Below are positions 43,800 to 54,648 of a stretch of 64,000 nucleotides of DNA, one piece after another (the first letter of the stretch is position 1; every line of letters begins with the position of its first letter). Both the position numbers and the translations under genes were made by a program. Source of the stretch: Nocardioides sp. zg-DK7169 (GTDB lineage: Bacteria > Actinomycetota > Actinomycetes > Propionibacteriales > Nocardioidaceae); the NCBI RefSeq assembly GCF_013155365.1, contig NZ_JABJRA010000005.1, positions 310,001 to 374,000 on the forward strand. The letters are read 5' to 3'. The notes beneath the pieces are model-generated. The model had not been told where the DNA came from and made no database searches. It saw nothing but the letters and a program-made list of their open reading frames with translations.

Positions 43800-44689
43800 G
43801 ACGACGTTCCCTCGTCCAGGGGTGCGTCGGGCCGCTCGTCGCCGTCCGGGCCCGGCCGGTCCGGCACGTCGGTCTCGTCGTCGGGGTCGGCGCCCTCGGA
43901 GTCGGCCAGCACGCTGTAGAGCCGGCGGCGGGCGTCCACGAGGATCTCGACCGCCGCGGCCCGCTGGCGCGGCGTACCGGTGGTGACCACCTGCCAGACG
44001 GCGCTCATGACCTGCCCGATCTCCGGCTTCAGGTCGGTGCCGCCGGGGTGCTGGCCCTCGCCCTCGCGCTGCTCCGCGGGGTCCTCGAAGGGCGCCCAGA
44101 CCGCCGCAAGGTCCTCGGCGTGCTCGGCGACGTAGGTCGCCCCGGCCTGGGTGAGCAGCAGCGAGCGCCGGCCGCGGTCGGAGACGGTCTCGACCAGGCC
44201 CTCGTCCTCCAGCTGCTGGATGGTCGGGTAGACCGATCCGGGGCTGGGCTTCCACGCGCCGCCCGAGCGGGCCTCGATCTGCTGGATCACCTGGTAGCCG
44301 TTGAGCGTCTCCCCGCTCTTCTCCGCGGTGGCGAGCACGTCGAGGATCGCCGAGCGCACGTCACCGCGGCGCACCCGCGGGCCACGCCGCTCCTCGCGGG
44401 CGGGCTGGCCGAGCCCGAAGATCCCGGACAGCCACGGCGGCGGCCCGCCGTGCCCGCCCTGGGCCCAGGGCGCCCCGAACCCGCTCCCGAAGCCGCCGCT
44501 CGACCCGCCGGGGCGCCGGTGGCCGCGTCGGCCGCCCTCCTGGTCCCATCCCCCCGGACCGCCGCGGTGCTGCGCACGCAGCCCCTCCAGCTCCTGGGCC
44601 CACTGCTGGCCCCACTGCTGGCCCAGCGCGCCGAGCCGGCCGAGGTCGCGCCCCAGGCCGCCGTCCCCACATCCCTGTCCGTGTCCCAT
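43796..44689 (-). CDS. PadR-family regulator with glycine/glutamine-rich N-terminus
   Basis: This 297-residue regulator has an unusual disordered N-terminus (about 1-95) rich in Gly, Gln and Arg, e.g. GALGQQWGQQWAQELEGL and GFGSGFGAPWAQGGHGG. The PadR winged helix follows (about 107-190): VRSAILDVLATAEKSGETLN, GYQVIQQIE, SPGSVYPTIQQLEDEGLV. The acidic tail is DDETDVPDRPGPDGDE-like. ATG at 44689 has AGGGAG 7 bp upstream. It may regulate the divergent ABC-2 exporter and its own operon. Confidence 0.87.
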   Translation of the reverse strand: MGHGQGCGDGGLGRDLGRLGALGQQWGQQWAQELEGLRAQHRGGPGGWDQEGGRRGHRRPGGSSGGFGSGFGAPWAQGGHGGPPPWLSGIFGLGQPAREERRGPRVRRGDVRSAILDVLATAEKSGETLNGYQVIQQIEARSGGAWKPSPGSVYPTIQQLEDEGLVETVSDRGRRSLLLTQAGATYVAEHAEDLAAVWAPFEDPAEQREGEGQHPGGTDLKPEIGQVMSAVWQVVTTGTPRQRAAAVEILVDARRRLYSVLADSEGADPDDETDVPDRPGPDGDERPDAPLDEGTSS

Positions 44690-44754
44690 GTCGACTCCCT
44701 CGTCGTAGGTGTTCGTGTGGTGCACCGGCCGGGCGAGACGATGACGACCGGTCG

Positions 44755-44766
44755 GCGATATATCGC
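44755..44766. promoter_or_regulatory. Probable PadR operator palindrome
   Basis: GCGATATATCGC is a perfect 12-bp palindrome, 66 bp upstream of padR and 128 bp upstream of the divergent ABC ATPase. An AT-rich palindrome in such GC-rich DNA stands out and is suited to autoregulation by the adjacent PadR protein. Confidence 0.55.
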
Positions 44767-44893
44767 GAGCGTACGCCGGAGCGCGGGGTGGAACAAGAAA
44801 CCCGGGAGCGAGGGGCTGTTCTGACATTTGTCATGGCACACCGATGAGGCCACGCACTGCCGCGGACGCGCGCGGCACGACATCGTGGGAGCC

Positions 44894-45898
44894 ATGACAA
44901 CCACGTCCCGCACCACCGACGACTCGCCCGCGGTCCGTCTGCGCGGGCTCCGGCGCACCTACGGCACCGGGGAGTCGGCCTTCGAGGCCGTGCGCGGCGT
45001 CGACCTCGACGTCGCCCGCGGCAGCGTCGTGGCCCTGCTCGGCACCAACGGCGCCGGGAAGACCTCGCTGCTGGAGGTCGTCGAGGGCCTCGCCCCCGCG
45101 AGCGCCGGCTCGGTGGAGGTGCTCGGCCTGGACCCGGTCGCGGACCGGGCGAAGGTACGACGCCGCACCGGCGTGCTCCTCCAGCGCAGCGGCTTCGCCG
45201 CCGACCTCACGGTGCGCGAGACCCTGGAGCTGTGGGCGGCCACGCTGAGCAACCCGCGCCCGGTGTCCGACGGCCTGGCCATGCTGGACCTGGCCGGCCG
45301 CGCCGACACCCGCGTCGGGGCGCTGTCCGGCGGCGAGCAGCGGCGCCTGGACCTGTCCTGCACGTTGCTCGGCGACCCCGAGCTGGTGCTCCTCGACGAG
45401 CCCTCGACCGGCCTGGACCCCGAGAGCCGCCAGCGACTCTGGGACCTGGTGCGCGAGTTGCGCGACGCCGGGCGCACGGTCGTGCTGTGCACCCACCACC
45501 TCGAGGAGGCCGAGGCGCTGGCCGACCGGATCGCGATCATGCACGGCGGGCGGATCGTGCGCGACGGCACCGCCGCCCAGATCACCGCCGAGCGGCCCTC
45601 GCGGGTCCAGTTCGCCACGCCCGTGAGCGCCGAGCCGCTGCCGGCGCCCGAGGCCCTCGGCGCGCGCCACGTGCACGCCGAGCACGGCACCACCACCGTC
45701 GAGACCGACGACCTGCAGGTCACGCTCGGCGCGCTTCTCGGCTGGGCCACGCGCCACGGCGTACGCCTCGAGCGCCTCGACGCCCGCACCGCCAGCCTGG
45801 AGTCGGTGTTCCTCGACATCGCCCGCCACCCCGCCGACGACGACCCCCGCACCGGGCCCCGGCCCGGCGACCGCGCCCTCGAAGGGACCGCCCGATGA
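44894..45898 (+). CDS. ABC transporter ATP-binding protein (DrrA/CcmA type)
   Basis: This is a 334-residue exporter ATPase. Walker A is GTNGAGKTSLLE, the Q-loop is in GVLLQRSG, the signature is LSGGEQRRLDL, Walker B is LVLLDEPSTGLD and the switch His is in CTHHLEEAE. The C-terminal extension at about 235-334 is like that of DrrA-type drug exporters. GGGAG lies just before the ATG at 44894. It overlaps the permease by ATGA. Confidence 0.93.
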   Translation: MTTTSRTTDDSPAVRLRGLRRTYGTGESAFEAVRGVDLDVARGSVVALLGTNGAGKTSLLEVVEGLAPASAGSVEVLGLDPVADRAKVRRRTGVLLQRSGFAADLTVRETLELWAATLSNPRPVSDGLAMLDLAGRADTRVGALSGGEQRRLDLSCTLLGDPELVLLDEPSTGLDPESRQRLWDLVRELRDAGRTVVLCTHHLEEAEALADRIAIMHGGRIVRDGTAAQITAERPSRVQFATPVSAEPLPAPEALGARHVHAEHGTTTVETDDLQVTLGALLGWATRHGVRLERLDARTASLESVFLDIARHPADDDPRTGPRPGDRALEGTAR

Positions 45899-46713
45899 GC
45901 TTCTTCGCCCCCGCCACCCCGTCCACCGCCCCGGAGCCCTCCCCGGCCCGGGACTCCCTGCGCCGCCTGAGCGGGCTGGTGCGCGCCAACGCGCGGCTGG
46001 TGGTGCGCAACCGGCTGACGCTGTCCTACGCCGTGGTCCTCCCGGTGCTGCCGCTGCTCCTGGTGCTCGCCGGCGAGCGCGGCGAGGTCGGCCCGGGCGC
46101 GGCCGCGGTGATCACCGTGGTGATGCTCGCGCTGCTGTTCCCGGTCTTCTACAACACCTTGTCGATGATCGTGACCCGCCGCGACGAGCTGGTGCTCAAG
46201 CGGATGCGCACCGGCGAGGTCCGCGACGCCGAGCTGCTGGTCTCCCTCGCCGCCCCCGGCGCGATCATCGCCATGCTGATCGCGGTCGTGACCGTGCCCG
46301 CGGCCATGGCCCTGGGCGTGCCCGCGCCGCGCGCGCCCGTGCTGTTCCTGCTGACCGTGCTGCTCGCCTCGGTGACGCTGGCGACCCTGGCGTTCTGGAC
46401 CGCGGCCTGGACCCGCAACGCCGAGGCCGCCCAGCTGACCAGCATGCCGGTCATGGGGCTGCTGGTGCTGGGCCAGCTCGCCGTGGGGTTCCCCGACGAG
46501 GTGAAGCGCTGGATCGCCTTCACCCCGGGCGGCGCGGTCACCGACCTGGTCCGCGGGTCCTGGTTCGGCCTCGGCCCCGACGACGACGTCCCGACCATGG
46601 GCGGCCTGGACGCGTGGGCGGGCGCGGCGGTGCCGCTGCTGGTGCTCCTCGCCTGGACCGTGCTCGGCGGCTGGCTGGCCGCCCGATCCATGCGCTGGGA
46701 GCCGCGCTCCTGA
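45895..46713 (+). CDS. ABC-2 type exporter permease
   Basis: This 272-residue membrane protein has six hydrophobic helices (about 46-60, 68-92, 115-137, 147-167, 184-200, 240-262). Features such as RNRLTLSYAVVLPVLPLLLV and FYNTLSMIVTRRDELVLKRM are typical of ABC-2 exporters. Substrate unknown; drug, lipid or peptide export is possible. Cotranscribed with its ATPase and probably with the following two-component genes (65-bp gap). Confidence 0.9.
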   Translation: MSFFAPATPSTAPEPSPARDSLRRLSGLVRANARLVVRNRLTLSYAVVLPVLPLLLVLAGERGEVGPGAAAVITVVMLALLFPVFYNTLSMIVTRRDELVLKRMRTGEVRDAELLVSLAAPGAIIAMLIAVVTVPAAMALGVPAPRAPVLFLLTVLLASVTLATLAFWTAAWTRNAEAAQLTSMPVMGLLVLGQLAVGFPDEVKRWIAFTPGGAVTDLVRGSWFGLGPDDDVPTMGGLDAWAGAAVPLLVLLAWTVLGGWLAARSMRWEPRS

Positions 46714-46778
46714 GCGGTCACCACCGGGCACAATGAGCCCGCACCACCCGCCACCCGCACCCACCGAGGGGGACCCCG

Positions 46779-47984
46779 ATGAGCACACCTTGGTGGCGCT
46801 GGGCCGGCCGCGACGAGGTCTCCCGCGTCGACGCCTACACCCGCCAGTCCCTCTACGTGCTGCTGTGGGGCTCCCCGTTCTTCTTCGCCCTGCAGGCGGT
46901 GGCCCAGGTCCCGGTCGAGCAGTACGACCTCGCGCTCGCCGTCAGCGTCGCCGGGCTGGTCCTGTGCCTGCCGGCGACGCGGGTGCTGCGCGAGGTGATC
47001 GAGGTGCACCCGTCGGCGGGGCCGCTGCCGCGCCGCGCCGTACCCTTCCTCGCACTGCTCGCCGCGGCGTACGTCGCGGCGCTGTGGCTGCCCCAGGAGA
47101 CCCGCGGCCTGGCGGTGATGCTGGTGTGGAGCGCGCTGGCCTGGTCGGTCGCCGGGCTGCGCGGCCGGACGGCCACCGCCGTGCTGCTGGCGGTGCTCAC
47201 CGTCGCGCCCGCGGTCGCCTCCGGCGAGCCGGTGCTGGCGCTCCTCGGACTGGGCGTGGGCGGCTTCTTCGTCTTCACCGTGCGGGTCTCGCTGTGGGTG
47301 CTGGCGGTGGTCCGCGAGCTCGACGAGGCGCGCCGCAGCCGGGCGGCGCTGGCGGTCGCGGAGGAGCGGCTGCGCTTCTCCCGCGACCTGCACGACGTGC
47401 TGGGCCGCCACCTCTCGGTGATCGGGGTGCAGGCCGACCTGGCCGCGACCCTCGCCGAGCGCGGCGACCCCGGTGCCGGCGCCCGGATGCGGGAGGTCCG
47501 CGCGGTCGCCCACGAGGCGCTGCGCCAGGCCCGCGAGCTGGCCCGCGGGTACCGCGGCACCGACTGGGCCCAGGAGCTCGAGGGCGCCCGCTCCCTGCTG
47601 CGCTCCGCCGGCACGGAGGTCGACGTGGCCGTCGACGCGCTGCCGCCGGCGTGGCACGAGCCGGCCGCGTGGGTGGTGCGCGAGGCGGTCACCAACATCC
47701 TGCGCCACTCCGCCGCGACCCGGGTCGAGGTGCGCTGGGCCGACGGCGAGCTGTGCGTCACCAACGACCGCCCGGCCCCCGCCGGCGCCCAGGTCGGGAC
47801 CGGGCTGCAGAGCCTCTCGGACCGGTTGGCCCCGCTGGGCGCCGCGCTGCGCACCGCGCACACCCCGGACCGCTTCTCCGTGGTCGCGGCCCTGCCCGGC
47901 ACGGCCCCCGCCGTGGTCCCGGCCGCCGGCGCGGGGCTGGCCGCCGGCGCGGGGCTGGCCGCGGCCGAGGGCGGTGCGCGATGA
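46779..47984 (+). CDS. DesK-type sensor histidine kinase
   Basis: This 401-residue kinase has five or six membrane helices over about 25-178, then a HisKA_3 domain with phosphoacceptor His205 in SRDLHDVLGRHLSV and an ATPase N-box in REAVTNILRHS. Layout and the adjacent ABC-2 exporter match DesKR-like systems that sense membrane or cell-envelope state and control the linked exporter. The C-terminal tail contains a tandem AAGAGL repeat. It overlaps the response regulator by ATGA. Confidence 0.92.
   Translation: MSTPWWRWAGRDEVSRVDAYTRQSLYVLLWGSPFFFALQAVAQVPVEQYDLALAVSVAGLVLCLPATRVLREVIEVHPSAGPLPRRAVPFLALLAAAYVAALWLPQETRGLAVMLVWSALAWSVAGLRGRTATAVLLAVLTVAPAVASGEPVLALLGLGVGGFFVFTVRVSLWVLAVVRELDEARRSRAALAVAEERLRFSRDLHDVLGRHLSVIGVQADLAATLAERGDPGAGARMREVRAVAHEALRQARELARGYRGTDWAQELEGARSLLRSAGTEVDVAVDALPPAWHEPAAWVVREAVTNILRHSAATRVEVRWADGELCVTNDRPAPAGAQVGTGLQSLSDRLAPLGAALRTAHTPDRFSVVAALPGTAPAVVPAAGAGLAAGAGLAAAEGGAR
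47921..47956. repeat. 18-bp in-frame tandem repeat
   Basis: GGCCGCCGGCGCGGGGCT is repeated exactly twice near the 3' end of the kinase gene and encodes a duplicated AAGAGL tail. It does not disturb the catalytic domain and could vary between strains. Confidence 0.85.
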
Positions 47985-48586
47985 TCCGACTCCTCCTCGC
48001 CGACGACGAGAACCTGATCCGCGTCGCGCTCGCCCAGCTGCTCGGCCTCGAGGAGGACCTCGTGGTCGTCGGCCAGGCCGCCTCCGGCCCCGAGGCGCTC
48101 GCCGTGGCCCGCGCCGAGCGGCCCGACGTCGCCGTCCTCGACCTGCAGATGCCCGGCCTGGACGGGATCGGGGTCGCCGAGGTGCTGGCGACCGAGCTGC
48201 CGGGCTGCGGGGTGGTGATGGTGACCGGGCACGGGCGCCCGGGACACCTCAAGCGCGCCCTCGGCGTGGGCGTGCGCGGGTTCCTGCCCAAGACGACCTC
48301 GGCGAGCACCCTGGCCCGGGTGGTGCGCGACGTCCACGCCGGGCGCCGCTACGTCGACCCCGAGCTGGCCGCCGAGGCGATGGCCGCCGGCGACAGCCCG
48401 CTCACCCCTCGCGAGGCCGACGTGCTCGAGCTCGCCGCCGACGGCGCGCCGGTCGAGGACATCGCGCGGCGCGCCTCGCTCAGCCCGGGCACGGTGCGCA
48501 ACTACCTCTCCAGCGCGACCTCCAAGCTGGGCGCGGCCAACCGCCACGACGCCTGCGCCAGCGCACGCCGCCTGGGCTGGATCTGA
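47981..48586 (+). CDS. DesR/NarL-type response regulator
   Basis: This 201-residue regulator has a receiver with acidic pair 8-9 (ADDEN), phosphoacceptor Asp54 in VLDLQMPGLDG and Lys in FLPKTTS. The LuxR HTH is LTPREADVLELAADGAPVED with LSPGTVRNYLSSATSKL. The partner kinase overlaps it. The stop is only 4 bp from the convergent peptidase stop, leaving no room for a terminator between them. Confidence 0.93.
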   Translation: MIRLLLADDENLIRVALAQLLGLEEDLVVVGQAASGPEALAVARAERPDVAVLDLQMPGLDGIGVAEVLATELPGCGVVMVTGHGRPGHLKRALGVGVRGFLPKTTSASTLARVVRDVHAGRRYVDPELAAEAMAAGDSPLTPREADVLELAADGAPVEDIARRASLSPGTVRNYLSSATSKLGAANRHDACASARRLGWI

Positions 48587-48590
48587 GGGC

Positions 48591-50537
<1,947 letters not shown>

Positions 50538-50560
50538 GGGCGTCAGCCTGCCACGGCTCC

Positions 50561-50622
50561 GGGGCGTGGGGTGGGGTGCGGCGGGGCCTGGGGGTGGCTG
50601 GGGGTGGCGGGGGGCGAGGGGG
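50561..50622 (+). other. Dense G-tract cluster (G-quadruplex candidate)
   Basis: Eight runs of four to six G occur within 62 bases on the plus strand (50561-64, 68-71, 73-76, 83-86, 90-94, 50600-604, 609-614, 618-622), separated by 1 to 8 bases. This exceeds what GC content alone gives elsewhere in the window. It lies 70 bp before the GH6 start and just upstream of the M3 peptidase start. Confidence 0.7.
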
Positions 50623-50691
50623 TAGTCACCCCGCCCAGTGGCTGGACGACCGCACCTCCCGGACGGCCGAGCAGGCCGTACGATCCGGTCC

Positions 50692-51699
50692 ATGTCGCCA
50701 CGCCTGCTGCTGAGGTTGCTGGGCATCGTGCTGGTGACCGCGCTGGTCACGGCCGGCACCGCGGTCCCGGCCTGGTCCCCGGCCGACGCCGGTGGCGTGG
50801 CCTCCGCCTCCGAGCGCGCCGGCTCCGACCCGCGCCGCACCCGGCCGCTGTACGTCGACGACCGGATCCCCGCCGCCACGCAGGAGAGCCGCTACGCCCG
50901 GATCGCCCGGGCCCCGCAGGCGACCTGGTACTCCTCCGAGCAGCACCCGACCGCCCAGGTGACCTGGGCCGTCTCCGACCAGGTGGCGCGCGCCAGGGCG
51001 ACCCGCTCGACACCGCTGCTGGTGCTCTACGCGATCCCGGGGCGCGACTGCGGCCAGTACTCCGCCGGCGGCCTGCCCGACGCCGCGTCGTACCGCGCCT
51101 ACGTGCGGGCCTTCGCCCGCGGCCTGGGCAAGAAGAGCAAGGCGATGGTCGTCGTCGAGCCCGACGCGATCCCCTTCATCGGCGAGCCCGGCTGCGCCGA
51201 CACCGCCGCGCGCCTGAGGATGCTGCGCTTCGCGGTCACCCGGATCGCGAGGACCGGGGCGTGGGCCTACCTCGACGCCGGCCACTCCGGCTGGACGCCG
51301 TACACCGGCCGCGCGCAGCTGCTCAAGCGCGCCGGGGTCGCCAAGGCCCGCGGCATCAGCACCAACGTCTCCAACTTCCGACCGCTGGGCGAGGAGCTGA
51401 CCTACGCCGCCACGCTGCGCCGCGAGCTGTCCCGGATCGGGGTGAAGGGCACCAAGCACGTCGTGGACACCTCGCGCAACGGGTTCTCCGCGCCGGTCGC
51501 CGGGGACGTCATCAACCCGACCTGGGCGCGCCTGGGCGCCGCGCCGCGGCTGCGCTTCCGAGGCGCCCTCGACGCCACCGTCTGGGTCAAGCACCCCGGT
51601 GAGTCCGACGGCGCCTGGAACCGCGGCAACGCCTCGGGCCAGTGGTGCGACCTGCTCGCCGACCGGCTGCTCGGCCTGCGGGAGTCGCCCGCCTGCTGA
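50692..51699 (+). CDS. Secreted glycoside hydrolase family 6 (endoglucanase/cellobiohydrolase)
   Basis: This 335-residue inverting beta-1,4-glucanase has a signal peptide (about 1-32). GH6 features: LLVLYAIPGRDCGQYSAGG, VVVEPDAIPF with the acid Asp, YLDAGHSGWTPY, NVSNFRPLGEEL, VVDTSRNG and WVKHPGESDGAW. No carbohydrate-binding module is attached. A TACGAT box ends 7 nt before the ATG with no ribosome site, which points to a leaderless transcript. Confidence 0.92.
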   Translation: MSPRLLLRLLGIVLVTALVTAGTAVPAWSPADAGGVASASERAGSDPRRTRPLYVDDRIPAATQESRYARIARAPQATWYSSEQHPTAQVTWAVSDQVARARATRSTPLLVLYAIPGRDCGQYSAGGLPDAASYRAYVRAFARGLGKKSKAMVVVEPDAIPFIGEPGCADTAARLRMLRFAVTRIARTGAWAYLDAGHSGWTPYTGRAQLLKRAGVAKARGISTNVSNFRPLGEELTYAATLRRELSRIGVKGTKHVVDTSRNGFSAPVAGDVINPTWARLGAAPRLRFRGALDATVWVKHPGESDGAWNRGNASGQWCDLLADRLLGLRESPAC

Positions 51700-51762
51700 G
51701 CGCCGTCCATCCGGGCGACCCCGGCACCGGAAGGGGCCGGGCGCGGCGTAGGTTCTCCCCTC

Positions 51763-53046
51763 GTGCCTGGGCTCAAGTCGATCGTCGCTGACACCCGGCC
51801 GCTGCAGAACCCGCACTTCAAGCGGCTGTGGCTGGCCAACATCATCACGGTGATCGGCGCCCAGCTGACCGTCGTGGCGGTGCCGGCGCAGATCTACGCC
51901 GACACCGGCTCCTCGGCGTACGTCGGGCTGACCGGCCTCTTCGGCCTGGTCCCGCTCATCGTCTTCGGCTTGTACGGCGGGGCGCTGGCCGACGCCTTCG
52001 ACCGGCGCACGATCCTCGTGGTGACGACGCTGGGCCTGATCGGGACCAGCGCGCTGTTCTGGCTCCAGGCGGCGGCGGGCTCGACCAACGTGTGGCTGCT
52101 GCTGAGCCTGTTCGCGGTGCAGCAGGCGTTCTTCGCGGTCAACCAGCCGACCCGCAGCGCGGTGGTCCCCAAGCTGGTCTCGGCCGAGCTGCTGCCCGCG
52201 GCGAACTCGCTCAACATGACCGTGATGCAGGCCGGCGCCATCGCCGGGCCGCTGGTGGCCGGCGTGCTGATCCCGGTGCTGGGCTTCGAGTGGCTCTACC
52301 TGATCGACACGATCACCCTGCTGGCCACGCTCGGCGCGGTGCTCAGGCTGCCCGCGCTGCCGGTGCTCGGCGGCGTGGTCGGCGCCCCCGGGCTTCGCTC
52401 GGTGCTGGAGGGCCTGGCCTACCTGCGCCACCACCCGGTGCTGCTGATGTCCTTCGTCGTCGACGTCATCGCGATGCTCTTCGGCATGCCCCGGGCGCTG
52501 TTCCCGGAGATGGCCCACGTGGACTTCGGCGGGCCCGAGGAGGGCGGGCTGATCTTCGCGCTGCTCTTCGCCGCCATCCCGGCGGGCGCGGTGATCGGCG
52601 GCATCTTCAGCGGCTGGGTCTCCCGCGTGCACCGCCAGGGCCTCGCCGTGATCGTCTGCATCCTCGTGTGGGGCGCGGCGATGACCGGGTTCGGCGTCGC
52701 GGTCGGGCTGGCCAGCCACGCGCACACCCTGATGCTGTCGGTGGCGCTGGTGATGCTGGTGATCGGCGGCGCGGCCGACATGGCCTCCGCGGCGTTCCGC
52801 ACCAGCATGCTCCAGAGCGCCGCGGCCGACGAGGTCCGCGGGCGCCTCCAGGGCGTCTTCATCGTGATCGTCGCCGGCGGCCCGCGCCTGGCCGACGTCG
52901 CGCACGGCGCCGCGGCGGCCTCGGTCGGCGCGGCCGCGGCCGCAGCCGGCGGTGGCGTGCTCGTGGTGGTCGGCACGGTCGTCGCCGCGCTCGCCGTACC
53001 GTCCTTCGTGCGCTACCGCGTGACCCGCACCGCATCGGGGGCCTGA
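51763..53046 (+). CDS. MFS transporter (EntS-like exporter family)
   Basis: This 427-residue protein has about 12 hydrophobic helices. The family start NPHFKRLWLANIITVIGAQL and the loop GGALADAFDRRTILVVTTLG are typical of the EntS/MFS_3 exporters, as is AAFRTSMLQSAAADEVRGRL. Substrates of the family include siderophores and drugs; no siderophore genes are near. A TAGGTT box ends 8 nt before the GTG start. Confidence 0.88.
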   Translation: MPGLKSIVADTRPLQNPHFKRLWLANIITVIGAQLTVVAVPAQIYADTGSSAYVGLTGLFGLVPLIVFGLYGGALADAFDRRTILVVTTLGLIGTSALFWLQAAAGSTNVWLLLSLFAVQQAFFAVNQPTRSAVVPKLVSAELLPAANSLNMTVMQAGAIAGPLVAGVLIPVLGFEWLYLIDTITLLATLGAVLRLPALPVLGGVVGAPGLRSVLEGLAYLRHHPVLLMSFVVDVIAMLFGMPRALFPEMAHVDFGGPEEGGLIFALLFAAIPAGAVIGGIFSGWVSRVHRQGLAVIVCILVWGAAMTGFGVAVGLASHAHTLMLSVALVMLVIGGAADMASAAFRTSMLQSAAADEVRGRLQGVFIVIVAGGPRLADVAHGAAAASVGAAAAAAGGGVLVVVGTVVAALAVPSFVRYRVTRTASGA

Positions 53047-53096
53047 GCGGGGGTGAGGATGTCGGGTCCGCGGCTCCGGCTTCGTAGGATCCGCCG

Positions 53097-54620
53097 GTGA
53101 CCGCGACCGACGACCGCACGCCCTCCGCGAGCGTCCCGGGCATCGACCCCGACGACCTCGCCACCGCTGTCCGGGTGCTCAACCAGCTCCACGAGCTGCC
53201 CGACGACCACCCGGACATCCGCACCGTCAAGCACGCCGCGTCGCACATGTACAAGGCGCTCAAGCGCGAACGGCGCACCCGCAAGCGCGAGGCCGAGCTG
53301 GCCCACGACCGCGCCGTCACCGAGGCGACCGCGACCGGGTCGGCGATGCGCATCGACGACGAGACCGCGGGGATCCCGCTGGTCTCCACCGCCCAGGGCG
53401 CCTTCGCCGGGGAGCTGATCAACCCGCGCGGCTGCTACATCTGCAAGAACGACTACACCCTGGTCGACGCCTTCTACCACTGGCTGTGCCCCTCCTGCGC
53501 GGCCCTGAGCCACGCCAAGCGCGACCAGCACGCCGACCTGACCGGCAAGCGCGCGCTGCTCACCGGCGGGCGCGCCAAGATCGGCATGTACATCGCGCTG
53601 CGGCTGCTGCGCGACGGCGCGCACACCACCATCACCACCCGGTTCCCCAAGGACGCGGTGCGCCGCTTCGCCGCGATGGAGGACTCCGCGGACTGGCTGC
53701 ACCGCCTCAAGATCGTCGGCATCGACCTGCGCGACCCCACCCAGGTCGTCTCCCTGGCCGACGACGTCGCCGCGGACGGGCCGCTGGACATCCTGATCAA
53801 CAACGCCTGCCAGACCGTGCGCCGCTCCCCCGGCGCGTACTCCCAGCTGGTGGAGATGGAGTCCGCGCCGCTGCCGACCGGCATCGAGCTGCCGGCGATG
53901 GTCACCTTCGACCGGGTCAGCGACGCCCACCCCGCGATGATCACCGGTGCGCTGCGCGAGCACGCCGTGGCCCACGCCGACGAGGCCGGTGCGCCGGCCG
54001 CCGCGCTGGCCGCGACCACCGCCGCCGACCTCACCGCGCTGGCGCTCAGCGCCGGCTCCGCGTCCCTGGAGCGCCACCTCGACGGCACCGCCGTGGACGC
54101 CGGCGGGCTGCTGCCGGACCTGCAGTCGACCAACTCCTGGACCAAGGGCGTCGACCAGGTCGACCCGCTGGAGCTGCTCGAGGTCCAGCTGTGCAACCAG
54201 ACCGCGCCGTTCATCCTGGTCTCGCGCCTGCGGCCCTCGATGCGCGAGGCGGTACGCCGCGGCGCGCGGCGCGCGTACGTCGTGAACGTCTCGGCGATGG
54301 AGGGGCAGTTCTCGCGGCGCTACAAGGGCCACGGGCACCCGCACACCAACATGAGCAAGGCCGCGCTCAACATGCTCACCCGCACCTCCGCCGGCGAGAT
54401 GTTCGAGACCGACAAGATCCTGATGACCGCCGTCGACACCGGCTGGATCACCGACGAGCGCCCGCACCAGGAGAAGCTCCGCATCGCCGCCGAGGGCTGG
54501 CACGCCCCGCTCGACCTCGTCGACGGTGCCGCCCGGGTCTACGACCCGATCGTGCAGGGCGAGGCCGGCGTGGACCTGTACGGCCACTTCCTGAAGGACT
54601 ACGCGCCCAGTCCCTGGTGA
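53097..54620 (+). CDS. SDR-family oxidoreductase with zinc-ribbon-like N-terminal extension
   Basis: This 507-residue protein has an N-terminal helical part (about 1-100), then two cysteine pairs in GCYICKNDYTLVDAFYHW and LCPSCAALSH that could bind zinc. The Rossmann SDR domain begins near 145: GKRALLTGGRAKIGMYIALR, LDILINNACQTVRR, VVNVSAMEGQFSRRYKGHGH with Ser, and NMSKAALNMLTRTSA with Lys. The usual catalytic Tyr appears only as RRYKG. An insert of about 90 residues separates the NAG-like motif from the active site. Substrate unknown. A TAGGAT box ends 6 nt before the GTG. Confidence 0.82.
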   Translation: MTATDDRTPSASVPGIDPDDLATAVRVLNQLHELPDDHPDIRTVKHAASHMYKALKRERRTRKREAELAHDRAVTEATATGSAMRIDDETAGIPLVSTAQGAFAGELINPRGCYICKNDYTLVDAFYHWLCPSCAALSHAKRDQHADLTGKRALLTGGRAKIGMYIALRLLRDGAHTTITTRFPKDAVRRFAAMEDSADWLHRLKIVGIDLRDPTQVVSLADDVAADGPLDILINNACQTVRRSPGAYSQLVEMESAPLPTGIELPAMVTFDRVSDAHPAMITGALREHAVAHADEAGAPAAALAATTAADLTALALSAGSASLERHLDGTAVDAGGLLPDLQSTNSWTKGVDQVDPLELLEVQLCNQTAPFILVSRLRPSMREAVRRGARRAYVVNVSAMEGQFSRRYKGHGHPHTNMSKAALNMLTRTSAGEMFETDKILMTAVDTGWITDERPHQEKLRIAAEGWHAPLDLVDGAARVYDPIVQGEAGVDLYGHFLKDYAPSPW

Positions 54621-54648
54621 GGCCGATCGCTGCTGCGGGTGCGGTGAG

